In this document: positions 33,492 to 41,152 of the stretch, piece after piece
Layout: each line of letters starts with the position of its first letter
How positions within the stretch are numbered: position 1 is the first letter of the stretch
Origin: an uncultured Bacilli bacterium
GTDB taxonomy: Bacteria > Bacillota_I > Bacilli_A > RF39 > UBA660
NCBI GenBank assembly: GCA_910586295.1
Contig: CAJUGE010000005.1
Span: 1-49,276 of the forward strand
DNA length: 49,276 nucleotides
Direction: 5' to 3'
Notes under the pieces: model-generated
The model's database searches: none
The model's input: only the letters and a program-made list of their open reading frames with translations
What the model was told of the DNA's origin: nothing
Position numbers and translations under genes: made by a program

Positions 33492-33505
33492 ACACTTTTT
33501 TGGCA

Positions 33506-33534
33506 TTGAAACCTAATTAAATTTATGATAAAAT
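33506..33534 (+). promoter_or_regulatory. Promoter of antisense RNA copy 2
   Basis: TTGAAA (33506-33511), 17 bases, TAAAAT (33529-33534); the same geometry as copy 1. Confidence 0.72.
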
Positions 33535-33540
33535 TAAAAA

Positions 33541-33630
33541 AGACAAGATACACTTAGTTGATGTGTAAGGTATCTTTGTCCGTTTTGTTAGACAAAAGTA
33601 CCTATTCTAGATGAAAGGTACTTTTATCTT
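33541..33630 (+). ncRNA. Candidate type I antitoxin RNA, copy 2
   Basis: The same three hairpins as copy 1: AAGATAC/GTATCTT (33545-33576), a TGTC/GACA stem (33577-33594) and AAAAGTACCT/AGGTACTTTT (ending 33625). In the middle stem copy 1 pairs GTCC with GGAC, whereas copy 2 loses the top C-G pair but gains a T-A pair at the base where copy 1 has C opposite A. This compensating change supports selection on RNA structure. The loops differ more than the stems, so the two antitoxins could be partly specific for their own mRNA. Confidence 0.68.
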
Positions 33631-33681
33631 TATAAAATCCCCCTGAAATTCAACCAAAACTAAACCCTGAATTAACAAAGA

Positions 33682-33750
33682 TTAATCTCTGTTCTTGCCA
33701 ATCTTATCGATTAAAACAAGAATTATTATTAGAATAACTAAGTATTCCAT
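33682..33750 (-). CDS. Small hydrophobic peptide, candidate type I toxin, copy 2
   Basis: Identical in amino-acid sequence to copy 1, with the same alternative start (ATG at 33756), the same ribosome binding site and the same surrounding structure. In both units the base-perfect 10-mer TAAGGTATCT in the 5' leader can pair with AGATACCTTA in the 3' untranslated region of the same mRNA (33800-33809 with 33566-33575 here), a fold-back that could hide the leader, as in hok-type mRNAs. Confidence 0.72.
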   Translation of the reverse strand: MEYLVILIIILVLIDKIGKNRD

Positions 33751-33832
33751 TTTCATTTCCTTCCATAAGGACTACCCTCTCCACTCTTGGACCAAAGGTA
33801 GATACCTTAACCTAAATATATCTTGTGAAATA

Positions 33833-33861
33833 ATTATACTATATCTTTACAAAAATAGCAA
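33833..33861 (-). promoter_or_regulatory. Promoter of peptide mRNA copy 2
   Basis: On the minus strand TTGCTA (33861-33856), 17 bases, TATAAT (33838-33833). Confidence 0.7.
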
Positions 33862-33906
33862 ACACTTTTTTGTATAATTTTAACAACTTTTATCTAATAT
33901 TTTTCT

Positions 33907-34785
33907 CTACTTTGTAATAATCTCTACTAATTTCTTAGTACTAAAACTAGGCATATGACTTTTAGAAAGAACAATACCTACAAATCTATTAGGAATATTT
34001 TCTTTCAAATCAATCTTATATAATTCCTTATTCTCTAATTCTTTTCTAACAAATTCTAAAGGCACACACCCAATACCGAACCCTATCTTAGTAAATTCTA
34101 TTATTAAAGAATAACCTGCAAGTTCCATAGTAGGTTTTAAATTAACACCATTCTCACTAGCAAACCTATCCAAAAACTCTCTTGTCTTTGAGCCCTTAGG
34201 AAGTAATACAAGAGGATAATCCTCCAACTCTTCTATAGAAACAGGTGTATTAAAAATCTTCTTATTAGAAACAAAAACATCATGAATATCACTACACTTT
34301 ATAAGTTCCATATCATCAAAACTGCTACTATTATCACTATTAACAATTACCATATCAAGTAGACCATTCCTAAGTTTTAAAAGTAAATCACTTGAAACAT
34401 TAGTAATAATCTTAATATCAATATGTGGATACTTATCATGAAACTCCTTTATATACGGAATCAAAAATATCTTTGTAAGAGTAGTACTAATACCAATTCT
34501 TATCTCTCCAACTTCCAAATTAACTAACTCTGTAAATCTTGCCTCCGCATTTCGAGTAATCTCAATAGCCTGACTTATATAATGATAAAACTCTTTTCCT
34601 TCAGTTGTAAGAACAACCCCTCTTTTAGTTCTAACAAATAATTGCCCACCTAACTGAGACTCCAAATTTTTAATTGACTTACTAATCGCAGGTTGTGAAA
34701 TATTTAACTCCTCCGCTGCCTTAGTAATATTCCCATTACTAGCCACAACATAAAAAACTCTATAAAGTTCAAAATCTATATTCAT
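33907..34785 (-). CDS. LysR family transcriptional regulator
   Basis: 292 residues, the standard length. The N-terminal winged helix is textbook: LYRVFYVVASNGNITKAAEELNISQPAISKSIKNLESQLGGQLFVRTKRG (read in parts: NITKAAEELNISQPAISKSI with the recognition helix). The C-terminal half is the periplasmic-binding-protein-like effector domain (GEIRIGIS, PHIDIKI, GLLDMVIV). GGAGG lies five bases before the ATG. It is divergent from the coaE-coaD genes, whose promoter region it shares, so regulation of CoA genes or of itself is possible. Effector unknown. Confidence 0.92.
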   Translation of the reverse strand: MNIDFELYRVFYVVASNGNITKAAEELNISQPAISKSIKNLESQLGGQLFVRTKRGVVLTTEGKEFYHYISQAIEITRNAEARFTELVNLEVGEIRIGISTTLTKIFLIPYIKEFHDKYPHIDIKIITNVSSDLLLKLRNGLLDMVIVNSDNSSSFDDMELIKCSDIHDVFVSNKKIFNTPVSIEELEDYPLVLLPKGSKTREFLDRFASENGVNLKPTMELAGYSLIIEFTKIGFGIGCVPLEFVRKELENKELYKIDLKENIPNRFVGIVLSKSHMPSFSTKKLVEIITK

Positions 34786-34871
34786 AATAACCTCCAGTTA
34801 TATTAAACATTACAATTATGTATTTTAATTATACCAAAGTTTATAATATAATGCAATCAGGAGGAAAAAAT

Positions 34872-35429
34872 ATGATAATTGGAATATGTGGTAATTCAGG
34901 AAGTGGTAAAAGCACACTTGCAAGAATTATAAAAGAAAAGAGTAAAAAGGAAGCACTTCATATAAATATTGATGAAATAGGACACTATGTTCTAACAATT
35001 GATGAAGTAAAGACAGAATTAGTATCGTCGTTTGGCACTAATATCTTACAAAACAGCAATATAAATAGAGCAATACTTGGAGATTTAGTATTTAATTCAA
35101 GAGATAAAATGCAAAAACTTACAGACATAACTTGGAAGTATATGCAAATTGAAATTGACAAAATCATACAAAAAAACAAAGGAAAAATAATAATACTAGA
35201 CTGGATTTTACTTCCAAAAACTGAATACTTTGAGTTATGTAATACAAGAATACTACTTGACGTTCCTTATGATATAAGAAAATCACGTGCTATAAAAAGA
35301 GACAACATATCTGAAGAAGCATTTGACTTAAGAGAACAAGCAAGCATTAAGTACAAAAAAGAAGATTTTAACGTAGTCTTAAAAGACTATGATGAAGAAA
35401 TAATCAGAAAGTTGGTGAACAAAAAATGA
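34872..35429 (+). CDS. coaE: Dephospho-CoA kinase-like protein
   Basis: 185 residues. P-loop GICGNSGSGKSTLA at the N-terminus, then INIDEIGHYVL, LVSSFG, NINRAILGDLVFNSRDKMQKL and the C-terminal RAIKRDNISEEAFDLREQ lid. These are the CoaE/dephospho-CoA kinase signatures (D-IGH, FG, INR..LG..VF). It phosphorylates dephospho-CoA, the last step of CoA synthesis. The frame is open from 34818, but AGGAGG seven bases before the ATG at 34872 fixes the start. Its last four bases overlap the start of coaD. Sequence is divergent enough that another small-molecule kinase is possible, but pairing with coaD argues for CoaE. Confidence 0.8.
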   Translation: MIIGICGNSGSGKSTLARIIKEKSKKEALHINIDEIGHYVLTIDEVKTELVSSFGTNILQNSNINRAILGDLVFNSRDKMQKLTDITWKYMQIEIDKIIQKNKGKIIILDWILLPKTEYFELCNTRILLDVPYDIRKSRAIKRDNISEEAFDLREQASIKYKKEDFNVVLKDYDEEIIRKLVNKK

Positions 35430-35914
35430 CTAGAGTAATATACCCTGGAAGTTTCGATCCTATAACAAAAGGACATATGAACATAATAGAACAAGCAAGT
35501 AACATATTTGACGAAGTTGTAGTCGCAGTACTTCAAAACTCTTTAAAAAAAGAAGGACTATTTACATTAAAAGAAAGACTAGAAATAATAAAAGAAATAT
35601 ATAAAGATATAAATAATGTAAAGGTAATCACAGGAAGTGGAGCAGTTGTAGACATAGCATTACTACATAATTGTAAAGTAATTGTAAGAGGTCTAAGAAA
35701 CTCAAGTGATTATAACTCTGAGGTAACACTTAGACAATTTAATAAGGATATGTCAAATAACAAAATAAATACAATATGTTTATTCGCAGACACTGAATAT
35801 CAATTCATCTCATCAAGTGCTATAAAAGAAGTATGGAAACTTGACAAAGACATCTCAAAATACGTACACCCTATAGTAGAAGAAAAAATGTTAATAAAGA
35901 AAAGAGGTTTATAA
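35426..35914 (+). CDS. coaD: Phosphopantetheine adenylyltransferase
   Basis: 162 residues, the standard length. GSFDPITKGHMNIIEQA is the nucleotidyltransferase T/HxGH motif region, followed by VVAVLQNSLKK, IVRGLRNSSDYNSE, and DTEYQFISSSAIKE, all diagnostic of CoaD. It forms dephospho-CoA from 4'-phosphopantetheine and ATP, the penultimate step of CoA synthesis. ATGA overlap with coaE couples the last two enzymes of the pathway, with their order reversed relative to the pathway. Very confident. Confidence 0.97.
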   Translation: MTRVIYPGSFDPITKGHMNIIEQASNIFDEVVVAVLQNSLKKEGLFTLKERLEIIKEIYKDINNVKVITGSGAVVDIALLHNCKVIVRGLRNSSDYNSEVTLRQFNKDMSNNKINTICLFADTEYQFISSSAIKEVWKLDKDISKYVHPIVEEKMLIKKRGL

Positions 35915-35915
35915 A

Positions 35916-36641
35916 ATGAGCGAAATAAAAATAACACCCTTAGGAACAGTATCACCCTATCCTAAAGGAAACCATAACTGTCCAGGATTTCTATTAGAAT
36001 ATAATAAAGAGAAGTTACTATTAGACTGTGGAAGTGGCACATCTAGATTGCTCAACATGGATAGTGACTTAAAAAACTTATCCATAATAATAAGTCATAA
36101 TCACCTAGACCACTATAGTGACCTAACTACTATAGCCTACGCTTCTTATTGTTATCATAATTTAGGATTAATTAATAAGAGAATAAAAGTATATTCAAGA
36201 GATATAAACTTTGAATACTTAGGAAATACACATTACTTAGAGTTCCATAACATTATGGATAATTTTAACAGTGCTAAACTTTCCTACCTAAAAAACATTC
36301 ATGACACTCCATGCTATAGCACAAAAATCACAACTAAAGAAGGATTAACTATAGTCTACACCGCAGACACAGGATATAATGAAGAATTAATAGAATTTTC
36401 AAAAAATGCAGACTTACTAATATGTGAATCAACTTTTCTTAAAGGGCAAAAAGGAAGTAAAAATCACTTATATGCCTTTGAAGCAGGACAAATCGCAAAG
36501 CTTGCTAACGTTAAAAATTTAATGTTAAACCACTTTTGGCCAGAAATTAGTCCAGAAGAATACATTAATGAAGCAAGTGTTTACTTTGAAAACATAATCG
36601 CTGCAGAAGAAGGAAAAACATTAACACTAAGGAGGAATTAA
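35916..36641 (+). CDS. MBL-fold metallo-hydrolase (RNase Z-like)
   Basis: 241 residues. The zinc motif HNHLDH is at 61-66, LLLDCGSGTSRLL before it, and VYTADTGY with the bridging Asp and MLNHFWPE with the final His after it. The pattern resembles the RNase Z/YhfI branch (GSG near the N-terminus, HxHxDH). It could process tRNA 3' ends, cleave cyclic phosphodiesters or hydrolyse other phosphoesters; at 241 residues it is shorter than most RNase Z. It starts one base after coaD with AGAGG as ribosome binding site, so it belongs to the coaE-coaD operon. Confidence 0.85.
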   Translation: MSEIKITPLGTVSPYPKGNHNCPGFLLEYNKEKLLLDCGSGTSRLLNMDSDLKNLSIIISHNHLDHYSDLTTIAYASYCYHNLGLINKRIKVYSRDINFEYLGNTHYLEFHNIMDNFNSAKLSYLKNIHDTPCYSTKITTKEGLTIVYTADTGYNEELIEFSKNADLLICESTFLKGQKGSKNHLYAFEAGQIAKLANVKNLMLNHFWPEISPEEYINEASVYFENIIAAEEGKTLTLRRN

Positions 36642-36643
36642 AC

Positions 36644-37576
36644 ATGGAAACTGAAGAATTTTTTGCACAATCACTAGATAAATTTCTAGAGAGAAATATA
36701 ATAAAAAAATATAGAGAAAGTGAAAAAGTAATTGACTTGCATACTCATACCAATTTCTCAGATGGAGAATATTCACCGCAAGAACTAATAAGATTAGCAA
36801 TTGAAAACAAAATAAGCACACTAGGCATTACTGACCATGATACTATTGACGGAATAAAACAAATAGATTTAGAAGATGAACTAATACAAAAAACTGGAAT
36901 AAAAATAGTAAAAGGAATAGAACTATCAGCAAAAGTGCCAAAAGGTAGAATGCACATTCTAGGCTACAACATAGATGAAAATAACGAAACACTTTGCAAG
37001 AAAATGACTACCCTAAAAGATAACAGCATAAATTCTGTATTAAGTATAATGGAACAAATCAAAAAAGACTACGATATTATATTTTCATATGAAGATATAA
37101 AAGCACTAGTAAATGCAAACCACAACTTAGGCAGACCAGATATTGCAAGACTTTGTATCAAATATGGCTATACAACTTCAGTACAAGAAAGCTTCGACAA
37201 ATACCTAACTCCAGCATACAAAAAATGCCAAGGAACAAAAAAAGGAATTTCCTATGAAGAATGTCTAGACTTAATCTTAAAAAGTGGTGGCTTACCAGTC
37301 TTAGCCCACCCTAAAAGCCTAGAATTAAATCACTTAGAATTTTTAAAACTATTAAAAAACATGATATCATGTGGTCTAAAAGGAATAGAAGTGTATCACT
37401 CTAGTCACACCAAAGAAGAAATGGAATACTACTTAAAAATTGCCAATAAATATAACCTACTAATAAGTGGTGGAAGCGATTATCATGGTCCAAACACTAA
37501 ACCTGATATATTTATCGGAACTGGAAAAAACAATAACTTACACATTAAAAAACTATCTATATTAAATCATCTCTAA
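36644..37576 (+). CDS. PHP-domain phosphoesterase (YciV/RNase AM-like)
   Basis: 310 residues. The metal motif DLHTHTNFSDG (31-41) and GITDHDT (62-67), then IVKGIELSAK, MHILGYNID, LGRPDIARL and LAHPKSLEL and ISGGSDYHG define the PHP domain with a YciV-type insert. Characterised members are 3',5'-nucleotide phosphatases or 5'-3' exoribonucleases. A 28-residue N-terminal extension precedes the domain. AAGGAGG lies before the ATG; the gene follows the MBL hydrolase after two bases. The operon therefore joins CoA synthesis with two nucleotide/RNA phosphoesterases. Confidence 0.88.
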   Translation: METEEFFAQSLDKFLERNIIKKYRESEKVIDLHTHTNFSDGEYSPQELIRLAIENKISTLGITDHDTIDGIKQIDLEDELIQKTGIKIVKGIELSAKVPKGRMHILGYNIDENNETLCKKMTTLKDNSINSVLSIMEQIKKDYDIIFSYEDIKALVNANHNLGRPDIARLCIKYGYTTSVQESFDKYLTPAYKKCQGTKKGISYEECLDLILKSGGLPVLAHPKSLELNHLEFLKLLKNMISCGLKGIEVYHSSHTKEEMEYYLKIANKYNLLISGGSDYHGPNTKPDIFIGTGKNNNLHIKKLSILNHL

Positions 37577-37581
37577 AATTT

Positions 37582-37630
37582 ACTCCTTAAGTAACTTATG
37601 ATATAATTTAGTTATACTAAGGAGTTTTTT
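37582..37630 (+). terminator. Terminator overlapping the promoter and ribosome binding site of the next gene
   Basis: ACTCCTTA (37582-37589) pairs with TAAGGAGT (37618-37625), extended inward by AGTAACT/AGTTA with a small bulge, and T6 follows at 37625-37630. TATAAT (37602-37607) lies in the loop, with TTTACT 17 bases upstream (37579-37584). The right arm contains AAGGAG, the ribosome binding site of the gene at 37633. Read-through transcripts would terminate or hide the site; transcripts from the loop promoter would lack the left arm and be translated. Confidence 0.75.
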
Positions 37631-37632
37631 AT

Positions 37633-37971
37633 ATGATAAATAAAATTGAGATAACAGAAACATCACTCTTTGAAAACAAAACTATTACAATAGATTTAGC
37701 AAATAATCTTATAATAACTAAAGATAATGATGACTTAATAACACAAAAGAAACTAAACACAAATAATGATAGTATTATAAATTTAATAAACAACTACACT
37801 ATATCTTGGAAAAATACTTATAAAAATGAAAGCATTATAGATGGAAAAACAACAATACTAAGAATATATTCTGGTAATAATATATACACTTATACATTTA
37901 AAAATAATTATCCATACAACTTTAGTGAATTCAAACGAGCACTAAAAAGGTTGGTGAACTTAAATGACTGA
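37633..37971 (+). CDS. Small hypothetical protein
   Basis: 112 residues, beta-rich and Asn/Ile/Thr-rich, with no signal, membrane segment or recognised motif. It resembles small stress- or resistance-associated proteins only in size. Its ribosome binding site is the right arm of the terminator hairpin just upstream. Its 3' end overlaps the next gene's start by eight bases, so the two are translationally coupled and probably function together. Confidence 0.65.
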   Translation: MINKIEITETSLFENKTITIDLANNLIITKDNDDLITQKKLNTNNDSIINLINNYTISWKNTYKNESIIDGKTTILRIYSGNNIYTYTFKNNYPYNFSEFKRALKRLVNLND

Positions 37972-39721
37972 TAAAATGAAAGAGATATTAATAAAATACT
38001 TCGTAAAATTCTATGGAGAAAACTACCGAACTCTAATCACTCAAAAAATAAATACTATTATACCTATTTCCTATGACTCACTAGAAACAAAAACAAGCCT
38101 AAAGTATGAAAAACAAAGCACAAAAGAAATAGAACTGACACTTAAATTTCTAAAACACCATGACATTGAACTACCAGAAGAAATAAAAGAAAAAATTATT
38201 AAAAATAACAACACAATATATATAACTAGAATCAAAGAAATTGAAGAACTACTAAAAAAATATTTTGAAAGTTATGAATATAGAAGAACTGGTGGAGTTA
38301 GAGATATACTAGAGTCTCCTTCTGACAATAAAATACTTGTAAATAACTCTGTATATGCTTTAAAAAATTTTGGAATAGAACTATCTCCTGAAGAATTTAA
38401 TATATGGGTAACTTCACAAGAAGGGCAAGAAGTTATAGAAAAAATCAAAGAAGAAAAAGCATTCATTAGAACACTAGACGAAGAATACGATAAATTCAAC
38501 GAGCAATTCAAAGAACTAAATGATGCTATAAACAAAAGTTATGAATTAAGAAATGCTTTAATGAATAAATATGAACTTAAATTTTTAAAATATATAGAAA
38601 AATATCTAACTCCGAGAGATTTAAAACTTCTAGAAGAATACAATAAAAAAGAAACTAAACAGCCACAAGATAAAGATGAACTCTTTAATAATCTAGACAT
38701 ATTCAAAATAGTTACGCAAGGACTTTACTCAGTAGGAATTATCGAAAGTTTCACCTCATCAAGTGAAGAAATTCTTAAATCACCCGAAAACTCTTATCAA
38801 AAAGAATCTATCATAGAAAATAGAATAAAATATTTTACCTTAATAGGCATTTATGATGGAAGTCCTAAAGAAGAATTTATTAATTCAAGTATTGCAAAAC
38901 AAAATAAACCACAACAAGAATTTATTGAATGCATAATGGAAGCAAAAGAGAAATGTATAGAAGAACTAGATACGGAACTACTAATCGCAACTAGCACGTA
39001 CAAAGAAAATCAAGAAACAATTGAAAGTTTAAATCTAGCAGATAAAAACATAACAGTTCTAGACAAAATTAAAGAAAAAGCCATTTGTATTAACCTTGTT
39101 TCTTCAAAACAAAAACTTAATCCCATTACCCTACTATTCTTTTCTGAAGGTGCAGCTCTTAGTGAATATAAAGATGTATTATTTGTCCATGAAATAAATC
39201 ACATAATAGAATCATCAATTATAGGAAGAGATAAAGAAGGAGTAACTCATTATAAAACTGGCTTTGAAGAAATAATAAATGATTATGATAACGAAAGACC
39301 TTATGAAGTATTCTCTGAAAACATAAATCATCTAATTGCAATGGAAATAACAACTCTTATGCACAATGACAGCGTTTACTTATTTGATAATCCTAATATC
39401 TCTAAAATAACAGGCGCTACATTTTTTGAAAGGCTTAACTGTCTAACTTATAAATTTTACACTACATTTAAAGAAATACTAAAAATCGCAAGAACAAGTA
39501 ATTCATTAGAACCTCTCTTTGAAATAGTAGGACGAGAAAACTTTGAAAAATTTAATAAAATTATAAACGAATACATCTCTCTACCATTAGACACAATATC
39601 AATTTCTTTATCAAATGGTGAAACCAACGACTTAACTAAAAAAAGAGAAGAACTTTTGGCTCAAGCAGAAGAAGTCTACAATAACATGCTACACTACAAA
39701 GAAAGAACTTGGAGAATTTAA
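37964..39721 (+). CDS. Large hypothetical protein with HExxH zinc-metalloprotease-like motif
   Basis: 585 residues with no signal peptide. VHEINH (HExxH beginning near residue 409) is preceded by hydrophobic residues as in metallopeptidases and followed, about 43 residues later, by a conserved-looking FSENINHLIAMEIT whose Glu could be a third zinc ligand. The N-terminal 400 residues are helical and charged, without known domains. It is coupled to the 112-residue protein upstream and followed by a strong terminator. A protease, possibly activated in the cytosol, is a hypothesis; HExxH also occurs by chance. Confidence 0.55.
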   Translation: MTDKMKEILIKYFVKFYGENYRTLITQKINTIIPISYDSLETKTSLKYEKQSTKEIELTLKFLKHHDIELPEEIKEKIIKNNNTIYITRIKEIEELLKKYFESYEYRRTGGVRDILESPSDNKILVNNSVYALKNFGIELSPEEFNIWVTSQEGQEVIEKIKEEKAFIRTLDEEYDKFNEQFKELNDAINKSYELRNALMNKYELKFLKYIEKYLTPRDLKLLEEYNKKETKQPQDKDELFNNLDIFKIVTQGLYSVGIIESFTSSSEEILKSPENSYQKESIIENRIKYFTLIGIYDGSPKEEFINSSIAKQNKPQQEFIECIMEAKEKCIEELDTELLIATSTYKENQETIESLNLADKNITVLDKIKEKAICINLVSSKQKLNPITLLFFSEGAALSEYKDVLFVHEINHIIESSIIGRDKEGVTHYKTGFEEIINDYDNERPYEVFSENINHLIAMEITTLMHNDSVYLFDNPNISKITGATFFERLNCLTYKFYTTFKEILKIARTSNSLEPLFEIVGRENFEKFNKIINEYISLPLDTISISLSNGETNDLTKKREELLAQAEEVYNNMLHYKERTWRI

Positions 39722-39752
39722 AAATTAGACCAACAAGTGTCTAATTTTTTTT
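39721..39752 (+). terminator. Strong rho-independent terminator, usable from both sides
   Basis: AAAATTAGAC (39721-39730) pairs perfectly with GTCTAATTTT (39739-39748) around an 8-base loop, followed by a run of T to 39752. It separates the metalloprotease-like gene from the convergent LigD gene. Confidence 0.92.
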
Positions 39753-39766
39753 ATTAATCTATAAAG

Positions 39767-41146
39767 CTATTCAAAAAAATCATACCAAGGATCACGCTTT
39801 TTAAGCCTCTCTTTTATATTGTTAATTGTAATACCATCTGGTTTAATCTTATCAAGTTCACTCCAAAATATTGGACAAGAAACACTTGGCTTTTCTCTAA
39901 GCCTCAAAGAATAAGGACAAACACTAGTTGAACCCTTCTTATTTCTAAAATAATCTATAAATATCTTCCCCTTACGTTTTTCTTTTCTCATATTAATCGT
40001 ATACTTGCCTGGATATTCATTAACAATTATCTTTGCAATATCACTAGCAATCCTCTCACACTTATCCCAAGTACATCCACTTAAAGGAACATAAATATGA
40101 TATCCTTTACCACCACTAGTCTTAAGATAACTCTTTAATTTAAGATTATCTAAAATACTTTTTAAATCTCTCACACCATCTCTAACCTTTTTAAGACTTA
40201 ACCCCTCATCTGGATCTAAATCAAACACCAAAATATCAGCCTTTTTCACACTACTCGCTAAACTTCCCCATATATGAAACTCATAACTATTCATCTGCAC
40301 TTCACTAAGTAAACCATTTATATTTTTTATATAATAATAGTCACTTACCTCATTATTTTTATTTTTAATCTTTTTGATTCCTAAATCCTTAGAATTACTA
40401 TTCAAGTGTTTCATAAAAAATTTTTCTCCGCCTTCACCACTAGGACACCTTATAGTACTAATAAGTCTATTATCAAGAAAAGGCATCATTCTCTTACCGA
40501 CAAGTTCATAATACTCTGCTATATCTTTCTTAGTAACTTTACCTTTTCTATAAATAACTTTATCTGGATTAGTAATTTCTACATCTATAATACTTTTAAC
40601 TTTATTATAAGTAATCTCACTCATAGTTCTACCTGTCTTAACACTAGTCTTAAATTTATTTATATTAATATTGCTGACAAACTCATCTTTCTCTTTAATA
40701 AGAAGATAGTTATCATCTTTAAATTTAATAAGACTCCATCCACCTTTAAATCTTTTCCCATCTAAAAAAAACTTTACAGGACCTTTATCAAAATCCACAC
40801 TATTACTCTTTAACGGATGCCAATAACCCTTATCAAAAAGCATCACAGTACCAGCACCATATTCACCATTAGGTATAACACCCTCGAAATTCCCATAACT
40901 AATTGGATGATCTTCAACCCTAACAGCAAGTCTTTTATCTTTAGTATTAAAACTAGGCCCTTTAGGAACAGCAAAACTAACATAAACCCCATCAAATTCT
41001 AACCTCAAATCATAATGATCCCTTCTAGCAATATGATGTTGAACCACAAACTTTAATCTTTTCCTCTTAACTTTAGAAACAATTCCCTTAGGTTCCTTAG
41101 TCTTAGAAAAATCACGTTTCTTATTATACTTACTTAAACTCTTCAG
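39767..41146 (-). CDS. ligD: LigD-like 3'-phosphoesterase and polymerase protein (NHEJ), non-canonical start
   Basis: The frame joins a phosphoesterase domain (VVQHHIARRDHYDLRLE, GPSFNTKDKRLAVRVEDHP (19 residues), GNFEGVIPNGEYGAGTV) to a primase-type polymerase (IRCPSGEGGEKFFMKHL; the metal-binding VFDLDPDEG; TSGGKGYHIYVPL). No ATG/GTG/TTG start precedes the domain: a GTG at 41047 would cut into it. Upstream the frame continues through SLSKYNKKRDFSKTKEPKG, typical of LigD N-termini, back to a CTG at 41146 that has GGAG nine bases upstream. CTG start, or a one-base frameshift at AAGTAAG, are the options. It repairs DNA ends with Ku. Confidence 0.85.
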   Translation of the reverse strand: MKSLSKYNKKRDFSKTKEPKGIVSKVKRKRLKFVVQHHIARRDHYDLRLEFDGVYVSFAVPKGPSFNTKDKRLAVRVEDHPISYGNFEGVIPNGEYGAGTVMLFDKGYWHPLKSNSVDFDKGPVKFFLDGKRFKGGWSLIKFKDDNYLLIKEKDEFVSNININKFKTSVKTGRTMSEITYNKVKSIIDVEITNPDKVIYRKGKVTKKDIAEYYELVGKRMMPFLDNRLISTIRCPSGEGGEKFFMKHLNSNSKDLGIKKIKNKNNEVSDYYYIKNINGLLSEVQMNSYEFHIWGSLASSVKKADILVFDLDPDEGLSLKKVRDGVRDLKSILDNLKLKSYLKTSGGKGYHIYVPLSGCTWDKCERIASDIAKIIVNEYPGKYTINMRKEKRKGKIFIDYFRNKKGSTSVCPYSLRLREKPSVSCPIFWSELDKIKPDGITINNIKERLKKRDPWYDFFE

Positions 41147-41152
41147 AAATCT

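Larger units (their letters stand above)
33487..33856. repeat. Tandem duplication, 370-bp unit 2
   Basis: Second unit, offset by exactly 370 over most of its length (369 in the first 90 bases because of one inserted base in the middle hairpin). It preserves all promoters, hairpins and the microORF, so both copies appear functional. Confidence 0.93.

Noticed and set aside
33312..33506. A 64-residue protein in the frame of the microORF
   Set aside because: The extended N-terminus would start inside the mRNA promoter and has no ribosome binding site; only the 22-24 codon ORF has one, and the longer frame is not preserved in the second unit.
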